Source: Flavobacteriales bacterium (GTDB lineage: Bacteria > Bacteroidota > Bacteroidia > Flavobacteriales_D > Crocinitomicaceae). Taken from it: a stretch of DNA of 64,000 bases. The stretch is from positions 1 to 64,000 of the forward strand of contig CANFRV010000009.1 in assembly GCA_947449575.1 (NCBI GenBank), written 5' to 3'. Both the position numbers and the translations under genes were made by a program. Below, in pieces: positions 9,314 through 18,768 of the stretch (the first letter of the stretch is position 1; each line of letters opens with the position of its first letter). Below the pieces are notes generated by a model. That model had not been told where the DNA came from, did not search any database, and saw nothing but the letters and a program-made list of their open reading frames with translations.

Positions 9314-10673
9314 TCCATTGTACTGGTTCCTGTTTTGTTTGTGTTTTGTTACTAATCATAACCTCTTTGCGCAAACTACCAGTCAAAAACTTAAAAAAGA
9401 ACAAGATAGATTAGAAGCAAAAATTTCTGACACCCGATCTTTATTAGACAAAACCAAGTCGGTAACTGAAGCCTCTTTAAATGAATTAAAGATAATAGAT
9501 AATCAAATAAAATTTCGGGAAGAATTACTTAATAATTTTGATAGTCAGATAAAAGGCGCTGATTTACAGGTTAATAAAAAAGAAACCCAAATAGAAGAAT
9601 TATATAAGAAATTGGAGAAGCAAAAAGAGCAATATAAAAAACTGCTCCTTTTTGCGTATAAGAATAGAAATAAATATGGAAAAATGATGTATATTTTTTC
9701 GTCAGACTCCTATTATAAAGCTTTAAAAAGAAATAAATACCTTCAGAAAATTTCAGAAATTCAAAAAAAGCAATTTATAATCATTCGGCAAAACCAAGGA
9801 CTTATAAAAAACCAAATTTCATCCATACAAAAGGAAAAAAGTAACAAATTGATTGTCCTAACAGAAAAGAAAAAAGAAAAAGAGGCTATTTTGGTGGATA
9901 AAGATAAACAACAAGTAGTATATCAAAATTTCAAGTCGAAGGAAAATGAATTGCTAGCTCAATTAAAAGAAGAAGAACAAAAAAAAATCATCTTAAAGGA
10001 GAAAATTAATAATGCAATAAAAAATGAAATTGCAGAATCAACACTGAAAGCGGGGAAAGCCGCCGCTGATGCCAAAAAGAAACGAGATGCTGCGGCTGCT
10101 AAGAAGAAGGCTGCTAAAGAAAAAAGTACGGCTTCTGGAACAACGACTGCTAAAACAGAGGTGAAAACCGAGACTGCAGAAGATGAGGCTGCAGTAATAG
10201 CTAGAAAAGAAGAAATTTTTAAATCGACAAAGGAGTCTGCTGCCTTAGATATTAACTTTGAAAGTAATAAGGGAAAACTACCTTGGCCTGTAGATAAAGG
10301 AACAATAACAGAAGGATTTGGTAAAAATGAACATCCAACTTTGACGAATGTATTTACCAACAATAGTGGAATTGATATAAGCACTCCAAAAAATGCACAG
10401 GTTAGGTCTGTTTTTGAAGGAGAAGTGACGAGTATACTAAATATTCCAGGCGCGGGTAAAGTAGTGATTATTAAACACGGTAATTATCGCACGGTTTATA
10501 GTAATCTTCAAGATACATATGTTTCAAAGGGAACAAAAGTAAACACAAAACAGGCAATCGGCTCATTAATTGTTTCTGCAAATAGCTCTGTATCAGTTGC
10601 CCATTTTGAAATACATCTCGTTTCAGGATCAGCTGTTCAGACTATTAATCCCACATTATGGGTCACTCACTAA
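9297..10673 (+). CDS. EnvC-like protein: coiled coil plus degenerate M23 domain
   Basis: A 458-residue secreted protein. It has a signal peptide (1-25), long coiled coils (about 27-250), an alanine/lysine-rich linker (about 250-300) and a C-terminal M23 (LytM) domain (about 330-458). The architecture matches EnvC/NlpD-type activators of cell-wall amidases. The zinc site is broken: the usual His-x-Gly-Ile-Asp motif is Asn-Ser-Gly-Ile-Asp (Asn356, Asp360), and the His-x-His motif reads Val-Ala-His (434-436). It is therefore probably a non-catalytic activator. It starts at 9297 behind an unusually clear purine-rich GGAGGG and overlaps the DUF4292 gene by 17 nt. Confidence 0.85.
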   Translation: MKNVNNPLYWFLFCLCFVTNHNLFAQTTSQKLKKEQDRLEAKISDTRSLLDKTKSVTEASLNELKIIDNQIKFREELLNNFDSQIKGADLQVNKKETQIEELYKKLEKQKEQYKKLLLFAYKNRNKYGKMMYIFSSDSYYKALKRNKYLQKISEIQKKQFIIIRQNQGLIKNQISSIQKEKSNKLIVLTEKKKEKEAILVDKDKQQVVYQNFKSKENELLAQLKEEEQKKIILKEKINNAIKNEIAESTLKAGKAAADAKKKRDAAAAKKKAAKEKSTASGTTTAKTEVKTETAEDEAAVIARKEEIFKSTKESAALDINFESNKGKLPWPVDKGTITEGFGKNEHPTLTNVFTNNSGIDISTPKNAQVRSVFEGEVTSILNIPGAGKVVIIKHGNYRTVYSNLQDTYVSKGTKVNTKQAIGSLIVSANSSVSVAHFEIHLVSGSAVQTINPTLWVTH

Positions 10674-10725
10674 GAATCGTGTATAAAAATTAAAAAATCA
10701 TTTTCATACAAGCATCAAATCCTTT

Positions 10726-10977
10726 TTACTTCTTTATCAAGCTTCTAAAAAGTGAAATGATTTTCTTTCTGAAAAAAAACATTAATAACAGATATGGAAT
10801 AATGAGTAGATATAAAATCCCCCAATTGATATTAGATCCAAAAGACGCTTCGTCTAATTCAGCACCTTGTTGAGAAAGTATTTTACATTGAGAACAACCT
10901 TGACCAAATGATTGAAAGGCAAAAAAGAAGAACCCAAAAAATAAAATAATTTTTATAGCTTTTTTATAAGATATCAT
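10726..10977 (-). CDS. Small exported membrane protein of unknown function
   Basis: An 83-residue protein with a signal-like hydrophobic N-terminus (about 9-25). A short exported segment follows with a Cys-x-x-Cys pair (GCSQCKIL, about 27-34), then acidic residues, one transmembrane helix (about 52-68) and a basic tail. Similar small CxxC membrane proteins are widespread in Bacteroidota without a known role. It is convergent with the EnvC-like gene and lies on the far side of the second inverted-repeat element from the TPR gene. I do not recognise a named family. Confidence 0.72.
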   Translation of the reverse strand: MISYKKAIKIILFFGFFFFAFQSFGQGCSQCKILSQQGAELDEASFGSNINWGILYLLIIPYLLLMFFFRKKIISLFRSLIKK

Positions 10978-11080
10978 ACTATTTCAAAAAAGTTTCACAA
11001 TACAAATTTATCTCTTTTTACGGATTAAAATACACTTTTGAAATTAAAAAACATTGTTCGATTTTCAACCTCATGTTAAT

Positions 11081-11342
11081 AACCTCAGTTCGACTAATAT
11101 TTTATTATCAGATTTCAATTTACTTTTAAAAGACAAGGCGTTTTTTTGCAGGTTTAACTTGTAAAAAGAAATACAACGAAGGATTTTCGAACTAAATTGA
11201 AAAGTATTTTAATGACCCACCTATAAATTGCGATTTACTTCCCGAAAACCTATTAAAATAACCAGTTATTTCTTCTATGCTTTCATTCGTATCTCACTAT
11301 TTATAGGCGTTCTGATTGCAAAATATTAGTCGAACTGAGGTT
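11081..11342. repeat. MITE-like inverted-repeat element, copy B
   Basis: A perfect 23-bp inverted repeat (11081-11103 and 11320-11342) begins AACCTCAGTTCGACTAAT. It encloses a non-coding interior sharing AACGAAGG, the TACTTCCC block and CGTATCTCACTATTTATAGG with the element at 1-267. Inside, CCTATAAAT (11220-11228) can pair with ATTTATAGG (11299-11307), giving an inner hairpin. The flanks show only AAT on both sides (11078-11080, 11343-11345) as a possible 3-bp target duplication. It fills most of the 483-bp gap between two divergent genes, so it lies in their promoter region. Confidence 0.78.
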
Positions 11343-11387
11343 AATAGCTACGAATTTTATAGAGTTACTCAGAAAGAATTTACTCAT

Positions 11388-11422
11388 TTGAAGCAGGAAG
11401 AAACAAAAATCGGCTAACTTTG
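11388..11422 (+). promoter_or_regulatory. Candidate promoter of the TPR lipoprotein gene
   Basis: TTG at 11388-11390 and TAACTTTG at 11415-11422, spacer 24 nt (slightly long). The -7 box matches TAnnTTTG. It lies 45 nt outside the right end of inverted-repeat copy B and 38 nt before the ATG. Confidence 0.4.
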
Positions 11423-11460
11423 TTTAAAAATTGAAAAATCCATTACTTGAATATATTTAA

Positions 11461-12498
11461 ATGAAATACATCTTATTTTTTATTCCCGCATTTTTTTTAC
11501 TCAGCTGCGGAGAAGCCCTGCCTATTAAAGCGAAAGTACGAAATGTCGATAGCTTATTAGTTCTATATCCTGACAGCATCCCTTTCCTCGTTGAACATGG
11601 CAATAAAATGATCAAAGAATTTAATTTTGATAAGGCCATTGCCGATGGAGCAAAAGCTTTCCGATTGGATAGTAATAATATAGAAGCAAGGATGTTATAC
11701 GCAGAAGTGCTCAATAATCGGCCGACTCGAACGTTTTCGGACGTATCAATTGCTCAAAGACACTTTCTTTACATCATAAAAAAGCAACCAAAAAACACCA
11801 AAGCATATGTTAGCTTGGCAACCACCTATAGTCAGCAACAAAATTTTGATTTATCTTTTAAGTACATTAACGCCGCATTAAGAATTGACCCAAAATATAG
11901 AGATGCTTATGTATTGAAAGGTACTAATTACCTTCATACAAATCAAATAGCATTAGCTAAATCTTCCTATCAAACAGCCATTCAACAAGATTCAAAATTT
12001 TTTGAGGCTTATTTAATGCTTGGATCCCTGTATCAAGCTGAGAAGAATGAACTTTGTATGGAATATTATACAACGGCGAGAAAATTACAGCCAAATAATG
12101 TGGATGTATTGTATGCAATCGCCTACGCGAAGCAAGAGTTTAATCATCTTACTGAAGCGAAACAAATTTATCGTCAAATGATTGAAGTAGATACGGCATA
12201 TTCTCAAGCGCTCTTTCAGCAAGGATATATTCAACAATGGCTTGAACCCTCAACAACGAAAGAAGAAGCGCAAAGAAATCTTGATAGTGCAATTTATTTC
12301 TATAACAGTACAATAAGAACAGCCCCAAATTATGTGGAAGCTTGGCATAATTTAGGTGTTTGTTATATGAATAGACATGCTAAAATGACATTAGAAGATA
12401 AAACCAAGGCATTGCAGTCTTTTTCTCAAGCCTTAAAATTTGACCCCAATTTTGCTTTATCTCGTGAATTAGCTGAAAAATTAAAGAAATTAAGATAA
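11461..12498 (+). CDS. TPR-repeat lipoprotein
   Basis: A 345-residue protein with a signal peptide ending in a lipobox (FFLLSCGEA, cysteine near 17), followed by about seven tetratricopeptide repeats to the C-terminus. Tandem units such as AKSSYQTAIQQDSKFFEAYL and ALQSFSQALKFDPNFALSREL are easy to see. It is probably an envelope-anchored protein-interaction scaffold. The stop overlaps the next ATG by one base (TAATG), so the membrane protein downstream is likely coupled to it. The specific partner is unknown. Confidence 0.85.
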   Translation: MKYILFFIPAFFLLSCGEALPIKAKVRNVDSLLVLYPDSIPFLVEHGNKMIKEFNFDKAIADGAKAFRLDSNNIEARMLYAEVLNNRPTRTFSDVSIAQRHFLYIIKKQPKNTKAYVSLATTYSQQQNFDLSFKYINAALRIDPKYRDAYVLKGTNYLHTNQIALAKSSYQTAIQQDSKFFEAYLMLGSLYQAEKNELCMEYYTTARKLQPNNVDVLYAIAYAKQEFNHLTEAKQIYRQMIEVDTAYSQALFQQGYIQQWLEPSTTKEEAQRNLDSAIYFYNSTIRTAPNYVEAWHNLGVCYMNRHAKMTLEDKTKALQSFSQALKFDPNFALSRELAEKLKKLR

Positions 12499-13103
12499 TG
12501 AAACGGTTAAACCCTAAATATATTCAATTAATTGGTGATTCAGTAATACCTCTTTTAGGCTATTTTTTTTGGAATTGGAATCTATATTTTATTTTGATTT
12601 TTTACGGTATAGATTTTCTGACAAAGGAAGTTTTACTCCATCTAAAATCTAAGAAAATTAATGATTTCAGAAAAGGGGAAAATTCACATTGGGGGAAATT
12701 CGCTTTAACAAGCAGTCTTTTGCTATCATTTTCTATTTTTTTGATACAACTATCAATGCCACATATTGAAAGAAATTTTGAAAGCCTCAAAGAACTATAT
12801 GCTTTTTGGTCCTTGAAAGATGTTGGGGGAATTGAGCAAGGTTATGTATTAATCCCGCTCATTATTTTTATGGGATATTTTCAATATAAAATGGAATTTT
12901 TAAAACCGGGTCTTTTTGCAAAAATGTCGATTCAAGATTTATGGAACCCACATGTTAAATCCCTCTTATTTATTCTCGGGTTTAGTGCATTTTCGTTTGG
13001 TCTTGTTCAGTTTATTCAGCTCCCAGAGGTGTTTTTTGTTGTGGGAATTGTGCTGATTTCTTCGCTAATCCAACTAGTATCATTCACTAAAAAAACGAGC
13101 TGA
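12498..13103 (+). CDS. Polytopic membrane protein of unknown function
   Basis: A 201-residue, strongly hydrophobic protein with about five membrane spans (near 12-40, 68-86, 112-128, 148-170 and 175-193). A basic cytoplasmic stretch, LKSKKINDFRKGE, lies after the first span pair. I recognise no enzyme motif. It overlaps the TPR lipoprotein gene by one base, and they are probably co-expressed. Five bases separate it from the convergent oxidoreductase gene. Confidence 0.7.
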   Translation: MKRLNPKYIQLIGDSVIPLLGYFFWNWNLYFILIFYGIDFLTKEVLLHLKSKKINDFRKGENSHWGKFALTSSLLLSFSIFLIQLSMPHIERNFESLKELYAFWSLKDVGGIEQGYVLIPLIIFMGYFQYKMEFLKPGLFAKMSIQDLWNPHVKSLLFILGFSAFSFGLVQFIQLPEVFFVVGIVLISSLIQLVSFTKKTS

Positions 13104-13108
13104 TTACC

Positions 13109-14158
13109 TTACGCCTGCAAAAACCTTTCTATTCTAACTTCCTTATCCAATTCGCCTCGCTCTTCCAAAGATTCCACAAATTCCTTCGCCAACAAGGGAG
13201 CCATTAAGTACCCTTTTGTTCCCAAACCATTAAATATAAGCAGTTTGTGAAATTTAGGATGCCTACCGATGATAGGTCTTCGGTCGGGAGTCGTAGGTCG
13301 AATACCTGCTTGCTGATCTACTATTTGATACTCCTTCTTGCTTAATAACCTCATTTTTTCTTGTAAATCATTTCGTGCTTCTGTGGTTAAAATGACATCT
13401 GGTGTATTCCATACATACGTTGCCCCCAACCGAAATGTATTGTCACCCACTGGCAAAAGAAAACACTTTCGATTTAATGATTCATCTTGAGATATAGTAG
13501 TTGAAAGTAGTGTCAAAACCTCTCCTTTTGTATGTTCAATAATATACTTTTTAAACCAAGGATTTTCTGAATTTTGAGACCCTTCACAAAATAATATAGA
13601 ATCGTACACTTTCCCCTTATAATTTCCCGTTTCGGGATGTAAAAGATCGTAGTTTAATTTTTCTGAAAGAAGTTCTCCTCTTTCGTGGATCCACCTTTTA
13701 CCAGCCCTTAAAAAATTCGCAGCGTTCACGTAGGATGATTTCTTGATACGCCCTGAACCAAAGTCATTTTGGGCTAAATCGTAGTGATCATCTTCACTTG
13801 TAATTTTTTCCATATACTGAGAAAATCCTTCTCTATCTTGCTTTTCGAGCCACATAACACGCTCATGAGCGGAAGAAAAGATTCTTCGAATACAAATAGG
13901 AAAATAGATGGGAGTTGATGAATCTCTTGCTAATTCATTGTAAAATTCTTCAGCATATGGTAAATATTCATCCACTCTCCAAGATTTCGTCATTCTGCGA
14001 AAAACTAAAGGATTTATTTGTCCAGCAGCAACTGCAGAACTTACATTTTCTCCACTGTCAACAAGCGTTACATTATCCCCATTTTTAATCAAGTGAACCG
14101 CCATGCATATTCCTGATAGTCCAGCCCCAATGATTAAATACTCCTTATTTGCTTTCAT
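13109..14158 (-). CDS. FAD-dependent oxidoreductase (DAO family)
   Basis: A 349-residue flavoprotein with an N-terminal dinucleotide fold, IIGAGLSGICMAVHLI (about 9-24), and the acidic end of the second strand (TLVDSG). The C-terminal half carries the GIRPTTPDRRPIIGRHP motif of D-amino-acid-oxidase-like proteins, as in glycine oxidase or the oxidase half of MnmC. It probably oxidises an amine using FAD; the substrate is unknown. The ATG overlaps the end of the ComF gene by 4 nt, so the two are translationally coupled. Confidence 0.82.
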   Translation of the reverse strand: MKANKEYLIIGAGLSGICMAVHLIKNGDNVTLVDSGENVSSAVAAGQINPLVFRRMTKSWRVDEYLPYAEEFYNELARDSSTPIYFPICIRRIFSSAHERVMWLEKQDREGFSQYMEKITSEDDHYDLAQNDFGSGRIKKSSYVNAANFLRAGKRWIHERGELLSEKLNYDLLHPETGNYKGKVYDSILFCEGSQNSENPWFKKYIIEHTKGEVLTLLSTTISQDESLNRKCFLLPVGDNTFRLGATYVWNTPDVILTTEARNDLQEKMRLLSKKEYQIVDQQAGIRPTTPDRRPIIGRHPKFHKLLIFNGLGTKGYLMAPLLAKEFVESLEERGELDKEVRIERFLQA

Positions 14159-14880
14159 TTTGTAATTGCTAAACTTATTATACTAATTTGAATATCAGGA
14201 TTTTTTTCTAGAATTTTACGTATAATTGCTTCCAACGTTGCTCCAGTGGTTATTACATCATCAACGATGGCAATATGAGAATAAAGAGCGGATGCTTTAG
14301 CGGATGCTTTGAATTTATTTTCAACATTATCCCATCGCAAAAATCTTCCTTTCTTTGTTTGACTATCTGTTCCCTTTGTCTGATCCATAAAATCTAGAAC
14401 AACAGGTATATTTAAGGCATTCCCTATGCCCGTCGCTATTTTTTCACTTTGGTTATATCCTCTAATAAACTCTTTCTTTGCATGAATCGGAACTGGGATT
14501 AGCGCTTGAATCTGGGAGAAAGAACTCATTCTTTTTAGGTTCTCACCGATCAACTCCCCCATTTCCAAACCAATCTCAGGTTTATTTTTGTATTTTAATG
14601 CATGTAAAATAGGCTGAGTGCTTTTGCCTTTTTCAAAAAACAAATACGCATAAGTGCTATACACAGGAACTCTACCCCAAAATAATTGATCAAGTGAAGT
14701 CGCTTCACTGTATCTTTCGAAAAAAGTATAATTAAATTCACTGGAGCAAAAAGTACAGATGTGTTTATATTGATTTGGAAGTTCTTTTTCACAAATCAAA
14801 CATGTATTCGGATAGATTAAATGAATAATATCTTGCTTCCATTTCGAAATAAAAGGTAGTTTAAAATCTATCATTTCCAT
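14155..14880 (-). CDS. comF: ComF-family phosphoribosyltransferase-like protein
   Basis: A 241-residue protein with a four-cysteine zinc-finger near the N-terminus (CLICEK...CTFCSS, about 23-45). The C-terminal PRPP-type loop is VDDVITTGATLEA (about 205-217). ComF relatives are needed for uptake of transforming DNA in several bacteria, where they work with the import machinery at the inner face of the membrane. It is the first gene of a two-gene unit with the FAD oxidoreductase. Competence in this organism is not shown by the sequence. Confidence 0.88.
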   Translation of the reverse strand: MEMIDFKLPFISKWKQDIIHLIYPNTCLICEKELPNQYKHICTFCSSEFNYTFFERYSEATSLDQLFWGRVPVYSTYAYLFFEKGKSTQPILHALKYKNKPEIGLEMGELIGENLKRMSSFSQIQALIPVPIHAKKEFIRGYNQSEKIATGIGNALNIPVVLDFMDQTKGTDSQTKKGRFLRWDNVENKFKASAKASALYSHIAIVDDVITTGATLEAIIRKILEKNPDIQISIISLAITK

Positions 14881-15336
14881 GTGCTCGTTAACTTATATTT
14901 CATATACACATTTGACTGTTAAAAACAACATTTTTTTTATCTTGACAAAGGTAAAAAACTTAAGTAAATTTATGGAATAAAACGTAAAGTTCTTTGTCTT
15001 CAGTCGATTGATGAGTTTTAATTATTTATCGACAAAATGACATTTAACAACTGTGAATATCTTTAAAAAAATAAACTAATACATAAAAACCTTTACGAAT
15101 AAAGGGGTGTAGCTTTAAAATGTTAATAAGATGTCTAAGTTGTGAATTTCTTTACTTGTGAAAAGACTTTAAAATGACAATTTTTGTAGTCTCGTATTTG
15201 ACGAAATAAAATGACATAAAATTATTTCATACATCAAAAAAACGAGGACACAAATATTTTACCAAAAAGGTCAAAATAGTAGGTTTTAACCAATTCCTGC
15301 AGTGGGAATTTATAGATTAAAAATTAATAGGAAATA
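14881..15336. other. 456-bp divergent intergenic region upstream of nrdB
   Basis: It separates comF (leftward) from nrdB (rightward). No ORF, tRNA or strong terminator is visible. It contains a small hairpin, CCTTTA-CGAA-TAAAGG, at 15090-15105. A TTATCGACA at 15026-15034 is one mismatch from the DnaA-box consensus, and TGTGAA occurs near 15052, 15140 and 15159. These may regulate the ribonucleotide reductase operon, but I see no certain NrdR box. Confidence 0.4.
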
Positions 15337-16311
15337 ATGAGTCAAGTAGAACCAATTTTAATAAAAAACAATAGTAGATTTGTTCTATTCCCAATTGTGC
15401 ATGATGATATTTGGTCATTTTACAAGAGAGCGGAAGCTAGTATTTGGACGGCAGAAGAAATAGATCTTTCCCCTGACTTAGTAGATTGGTCAAACAAATT
15501 AACAGAAGATGAGCGCTTTTTCATCAAACATGTTTTGGCCTTTTTCGCAGCCTCTGATGGGATTGTAAATGAAAATTTGGCGGAACATTTTCTTGCGGAA
15601 GTCCAATATACGGAAGCCAAATTTTTCTATGGTTTCCAGATCATGATGGAAAACGTGCATTCAGAAACATATTCTTTGTTAATCGACACCTATATTCAAG
15701 ATACAGCAGAGAAAGCGCATCTTTTTAATGCAATTGATACGTTAGATTGCGTTAAGAAAAAAGCAGAATGGGCATTACGTTGGATAGACAAAGGGTCTTT
15801 CGCAGAGCGGTTAGTTGCTTTTGCGGCTGTTGAAGGAATTTTCTTTTCTGGCTCTTTTTGCTCTATCTTCTGGTTGAAAAAAAGAGGTCTAATGCCAGGT
15901 CTTTCATTCTCTAACGAGTTAATCTCTCGAGATGAAGGCTTGCATTGTGATTTTGCATGTCTTTTATACAACAATCATTTAGTTGAAAAGCTTTCTAAAG
16001 ACGCGGTTAAATCAATCATCATGGATGCTGTGGCGATTGAAAAAGAATTTGTGACTGATGCAATACCAGTTCGTTTAATTGGTATGAACAGTGATTTAAT
16101 GGGGCAATATATTGAATTTGTAGCGGATCGACTATTAAATGAATTAGGAAATGAAAAAGTTTACAACACTCCAAATCCTTTTGATTTTATGGATATGATT
16201 TCAATACAGGGAAAAACAAACTTCTTTGAAAAAAGAGTTGGAGAATATCAGAAATCAGGCGTATTGGGAGGTAAAGAAAGCCATGGATTTACCACAGACG
16301 AAGATTTTTAA
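15337..16311 (+). CDS. nrdB: Ribonucleoside-diphosphate reductase, beta subunit (class I)
   Basis: Small subunit that holds the di-iron/tyrosyl radical cofactor needed to reduce ribonucleotides to deoxyribonucleotides. In this 324-residue protein the iron ligands are all present: Asp43, Glu105, His108, Glu166, Glu200 and His203. The radical tyrosine Tyr112 is also there (ENVHSETYS), so it is a standard tyrosyl-radical R2. The acidic/aromatic tail ending TTDEDF is the docking peptide for the large subunit. The sequence resembles the eukaryotic-type R2. nrdA follows after 43 nt. Confidence 0.97.
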   Translation: MSQVEPILIKNNSRFVLFPIVHDDIWSFYKRAEASIWTAEEIDLSPDLVDWSNKLTEDERFFIKHVLAFFAASDGIVNENLAEHFLAEVQYTEAKFFYGFQIMMENVHSETYSLLIDTYIQDTAEKAHLFNAIDTLDCVKKKAEWALRWIDKGSFAERLVAFAAVEGIFFSGSFCSIFWLKKRGLMPGLSFSNELISRDEGLHCDFACLLYNNHLVEKLSKDAVKSIIMDAVAIEKEFVTDAIPVRLIGMNSDLMGQYIEFVADRLLNELGNEKVYNTPNPFDFMDMISIQGKTNFFEKRVGEYQKSGVLGGKESHGFTTDEDF

Positions 16312-16354
16312 AACAGAACTATAAACTATTATTAAAATAAAAAAACGAACAGCC

Positions 16355-18712
16355 ATGTACGTAGTAAAAAGAGACGGCAGAAAAGAGCCAGTAAAATTTG
16401 ATAAAATAACAGCACGCATTATAAAAATGTGTTATGGCTTGGACCCTTTAGTGTCTCCTGAAGCGGTTGCTATGAAAGTCATTGAAGGAATTTATGATGG
16501 GGTTACAACCACTGACCTCGATAATTTAGCGGCTGAAGTTTCTGCTGCTAAAACAATAGATCATCCTGATTATGCGCTTTTAGCTTCTCGCATTGCTGTT
16601 TCCAACCTGCACAAAGAGACAAAGAAAACGTTTTCTGATGTAATGGCAGATTTGTATCTATACATAGATCCTAAAACGGGAGAAAACGCTTCTTTATTGG
16701 CTGAAGATGTCTACAACGTAATTATGGACAACAAAGATTTACTTGATTCAAGTATTATTTATGACCGTGATTTCAAATATGATTATTTTGGTTTCAAAAC
16801 ATTGACGCGTTCATACTTGATGAAATTAAATGGTGATATCGTTGAACGTCCGCAACAAATGTTAATGCGTGTTTCTATTGGAATTCACAAAGGTGACATT
16901 CAATCAGCTATCAAAACATATAATTTGATGTCTGAAGGATGGTTTACACATGCTACACCTACTTTATTTAATGCAGGTACTCCAAAACCGCAAATGTCAT
17001 CTTGCTTCCTTCTAACAATGAAAGAAGATAGCATAGCTGGAATTTACGATACATTAAAAAATTGTGCGCAAATCTCGCAATCTGCAGGTGGAATTGGATT
17101 ATCTATTCATGATATTCGTGCAAAAGGTTCTTACATAAAAGGAACAAACGGCGAATCAAATGGTATCGTTCCGATGTTACGTGTTTTCAATGATACAGCT
17201 CGTTACGTAGACCAAGGTGGAGGAAAAAGAAAAGGTTCATTCGCTATTTATATTGAACCGTGGCATGCAGATATTTTCGATTTCTTAGATTTGAAAAAGA
17301 ATCACGGAAAAGAAGAACAAAGAGCACGTGATTTATTTTACGCATTGTGGATTCCTGATTTATTCATGAAACGTGTCAAAGAAAATGGCAGTTGGACTTT
17401 AATGTGTCCACACGAATGTCCAGGATTATCTGATACACATAGTGCTGAATTTGAAGCATTGTATATCAAATATGAAACAGAAGGAAAAGGAAGGAAAACT
17501 ATTAAAGCGCAAGATTTATGGTTTAAAATTCTTGAATCTCAAATCGAGACAGGAACTCCCTACATGTTATACAAAGATGCGGCGAATGGGAAATCAAATC
17601 AACAAAATTTAGGTACAATTAAGTCTTCTAACTTATGTACAGAAATTATTGAATATACATCTCCAGACGAAATTGCAGTTTGTAACTTAGCTTCGATTGC
17701 TTTACCAAAATTTGTAACAGAAGAAGGTACTTTTGATCACGATAAATTGTTTGAAGTTTCTTATCAAGCAGCGGTCAACTTAAATAAAGTGATCGACGAA
17801 AATTATTATCCTGTTGAAGAAGCGAGAAATTCTAATATTCGTCACCGTCCAATTGGACTAGGTGTTCAAGGATTAGCAGATGCTTTCATTTTGATGCGTT
17901 TCCCTTTTGAATCTGAAGAAGCAAGAACGTTAAACCGTGAAGTTTTTGAAACGATTTATTATGCGGCAATGACTGCATCAAAAGACCTTGCAAAAAGAGA
18001 TGGTGTATATGAATCATACGTAGGTTCACCAGTATCTAAAGGGATTTTCCAACCAGATATGTGGAATGTGACACCTTCGCCTCGTTGGGAATGGGATGTA
18101 TTGAAAGAGGAAGTTAAAAAATATGGGGTACGTAACTCCTTGTTATTAGCTCCAATGCCAACAGCTTCAACAGCACAAATATTAGGAAACAACGAATGTT
18201 TTGAGCCATATACTTCAAATGTTTACACGAGAAGAGTTCTTTCTGGCGAATTCATTATTGTCAATAAACATTTATTAAAAGATTTAGTAAAAGCAGGATT
18301 GTGGACAAAAGAAATGCGTCAAACTATTATGTCTACAAGTGGATCTATTCAAAATATTTCTGAAATTCCTCAAAATTTAAAAGATCTGTATAAAACAGCT
18401 TGGGAAATTTCTCAAAAAGCAATCATTGATCTTGCATCTGATAGAGGAGCATATATTTGTCAATCTCAATCATTGAACATCTTTATGGAAAATGCAAACT
18501 TTGGGAAATTGACTTCCATGCATTTCTACGGATGGGAAAAAGGATTAAAAACAGGAATGTATTACTTGAGAACAAAAGCAGCTACAGATGCCATTAAATT
18601 CACAGTAGACAAAGCAATGGTGTATGATTCTACAACAGACACTGTTGATCAACAAAATGCAATTGCCTGCTCTCTTGAAGATCCTGAAAATTGTGAAATG
18701 TGTTCAGGATAG
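16355..18712 (+). CDS. nrdA: Ribonucleoside-diphosphate reductase, alpha subunit (class I)
   Basis: Catalytic large subunit, 785 residues. An N-terminal ATP-cone (about 1-90) provides dATP/ATP activity control. Active-site cysteines are seen at Cys217 (SSCFLL), Cys428 within Asn426-x-Cys428-x-Glu430, and Cys443 (VCNLAS). The C-terminal Cys-x-x-Cys (ENCEMCSG) passes electrons from thioredoxin or glutaredoxin. Gene order is nrdB-nrdA, the reverse of E. coli. A strong hairpin terminator follows 24 nt after the stop. Confidence 0.98.
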   Translation: MYVVKRDGRKEPVKFDKITARIIKMCYGLDPLVSPEAVAMKVIEGIYDGVTTTDLDNLAAEVSAAKTIDHPDYALLASRIAVSNLHKETKKTFSDVMADLYLYIDPKTGENASLLAEDVYNVIMDNKDLLDSSIIYDRDFKYDYFGFKTLTRSYLMKLNGDIVERPQQMLMRVSIGIHKGDIQSAIKTYNLMSEGWFTHATPTLFNAGTPKPQMSSCFLLTMKEDSIAGIYDTLKNCAQISQSAGGIGLSIHDIRAKGSYIKGTNGESNGIVPMLRVFNDTARYVDQGGGKRKGSFAIYIEPWHADIFDFLDLKKNHGKEEQRARDLFYALWIPDLFMKRVKENGSWTLMCPHECPGLSDTHSAEFEALYIKYETEGKGRKTIKAQDLWFKILESQIETGTPYMLYKDAANGKSNQQNLGTIKSSNLCTEIIEYTSPDEIAVCNLASIALPKFVTEEGTFDHDKLFEVSYQAAVNLNKVIDENYYPVEEARNSNIRHRPIGLGVQGLADAFILMRFPFESEEARTLNREVFETIYYAAMTASKDLAKRDGVYESYVGSPVSKGIFQPDMWNVTPSPRWEWDVLKEEVKKYGVRNSLLLAPMPTASTAQILGNNECFEPYTSNVYTRRVLSGEFIIVNKHLLKDLVKAGLWTKEMRQTIMSTSGSIQNISEIPQNLKDLYKTAWEISQKAIIDLASDRGAYICQSQSLNIFMENANFGKLTSMHFYGWEKGLKTGMYYLRTKAATDAIKFTVDKAMVYDSTTDTVDQQNAIACSLEDPENCEMCSG

Positions 18713-18735
18713 AAGAATAAAACTTAATTAATTAC

Positions 18736-18768
18736 AAGGTGATGTCGATTAGATATCACCTTTTTTGT
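18736..18768 (+). terminator. Rho-independent terminator of nrdBA
   Basis: AAGGTGAT (18736-18743) pairs with ATCACCTT (18755-18762) around an 11-nt loop, followed by a run of six T. It is placed just after the nrdA stop. Confidence 0.85.

Noticed and set aside
9959-10384. 141-codon open frame antisense to the EnvC-like gene
   Set aside because: It mirrors the Lys/Ala-rich linker, has biased composition and no family resemblance.
14943-14971. TTGACA with a -10-like sequence 17 nt later
   Set aside because: Bacteroidota do not normally use this promoter type and it is far from nrdB; likely chance.
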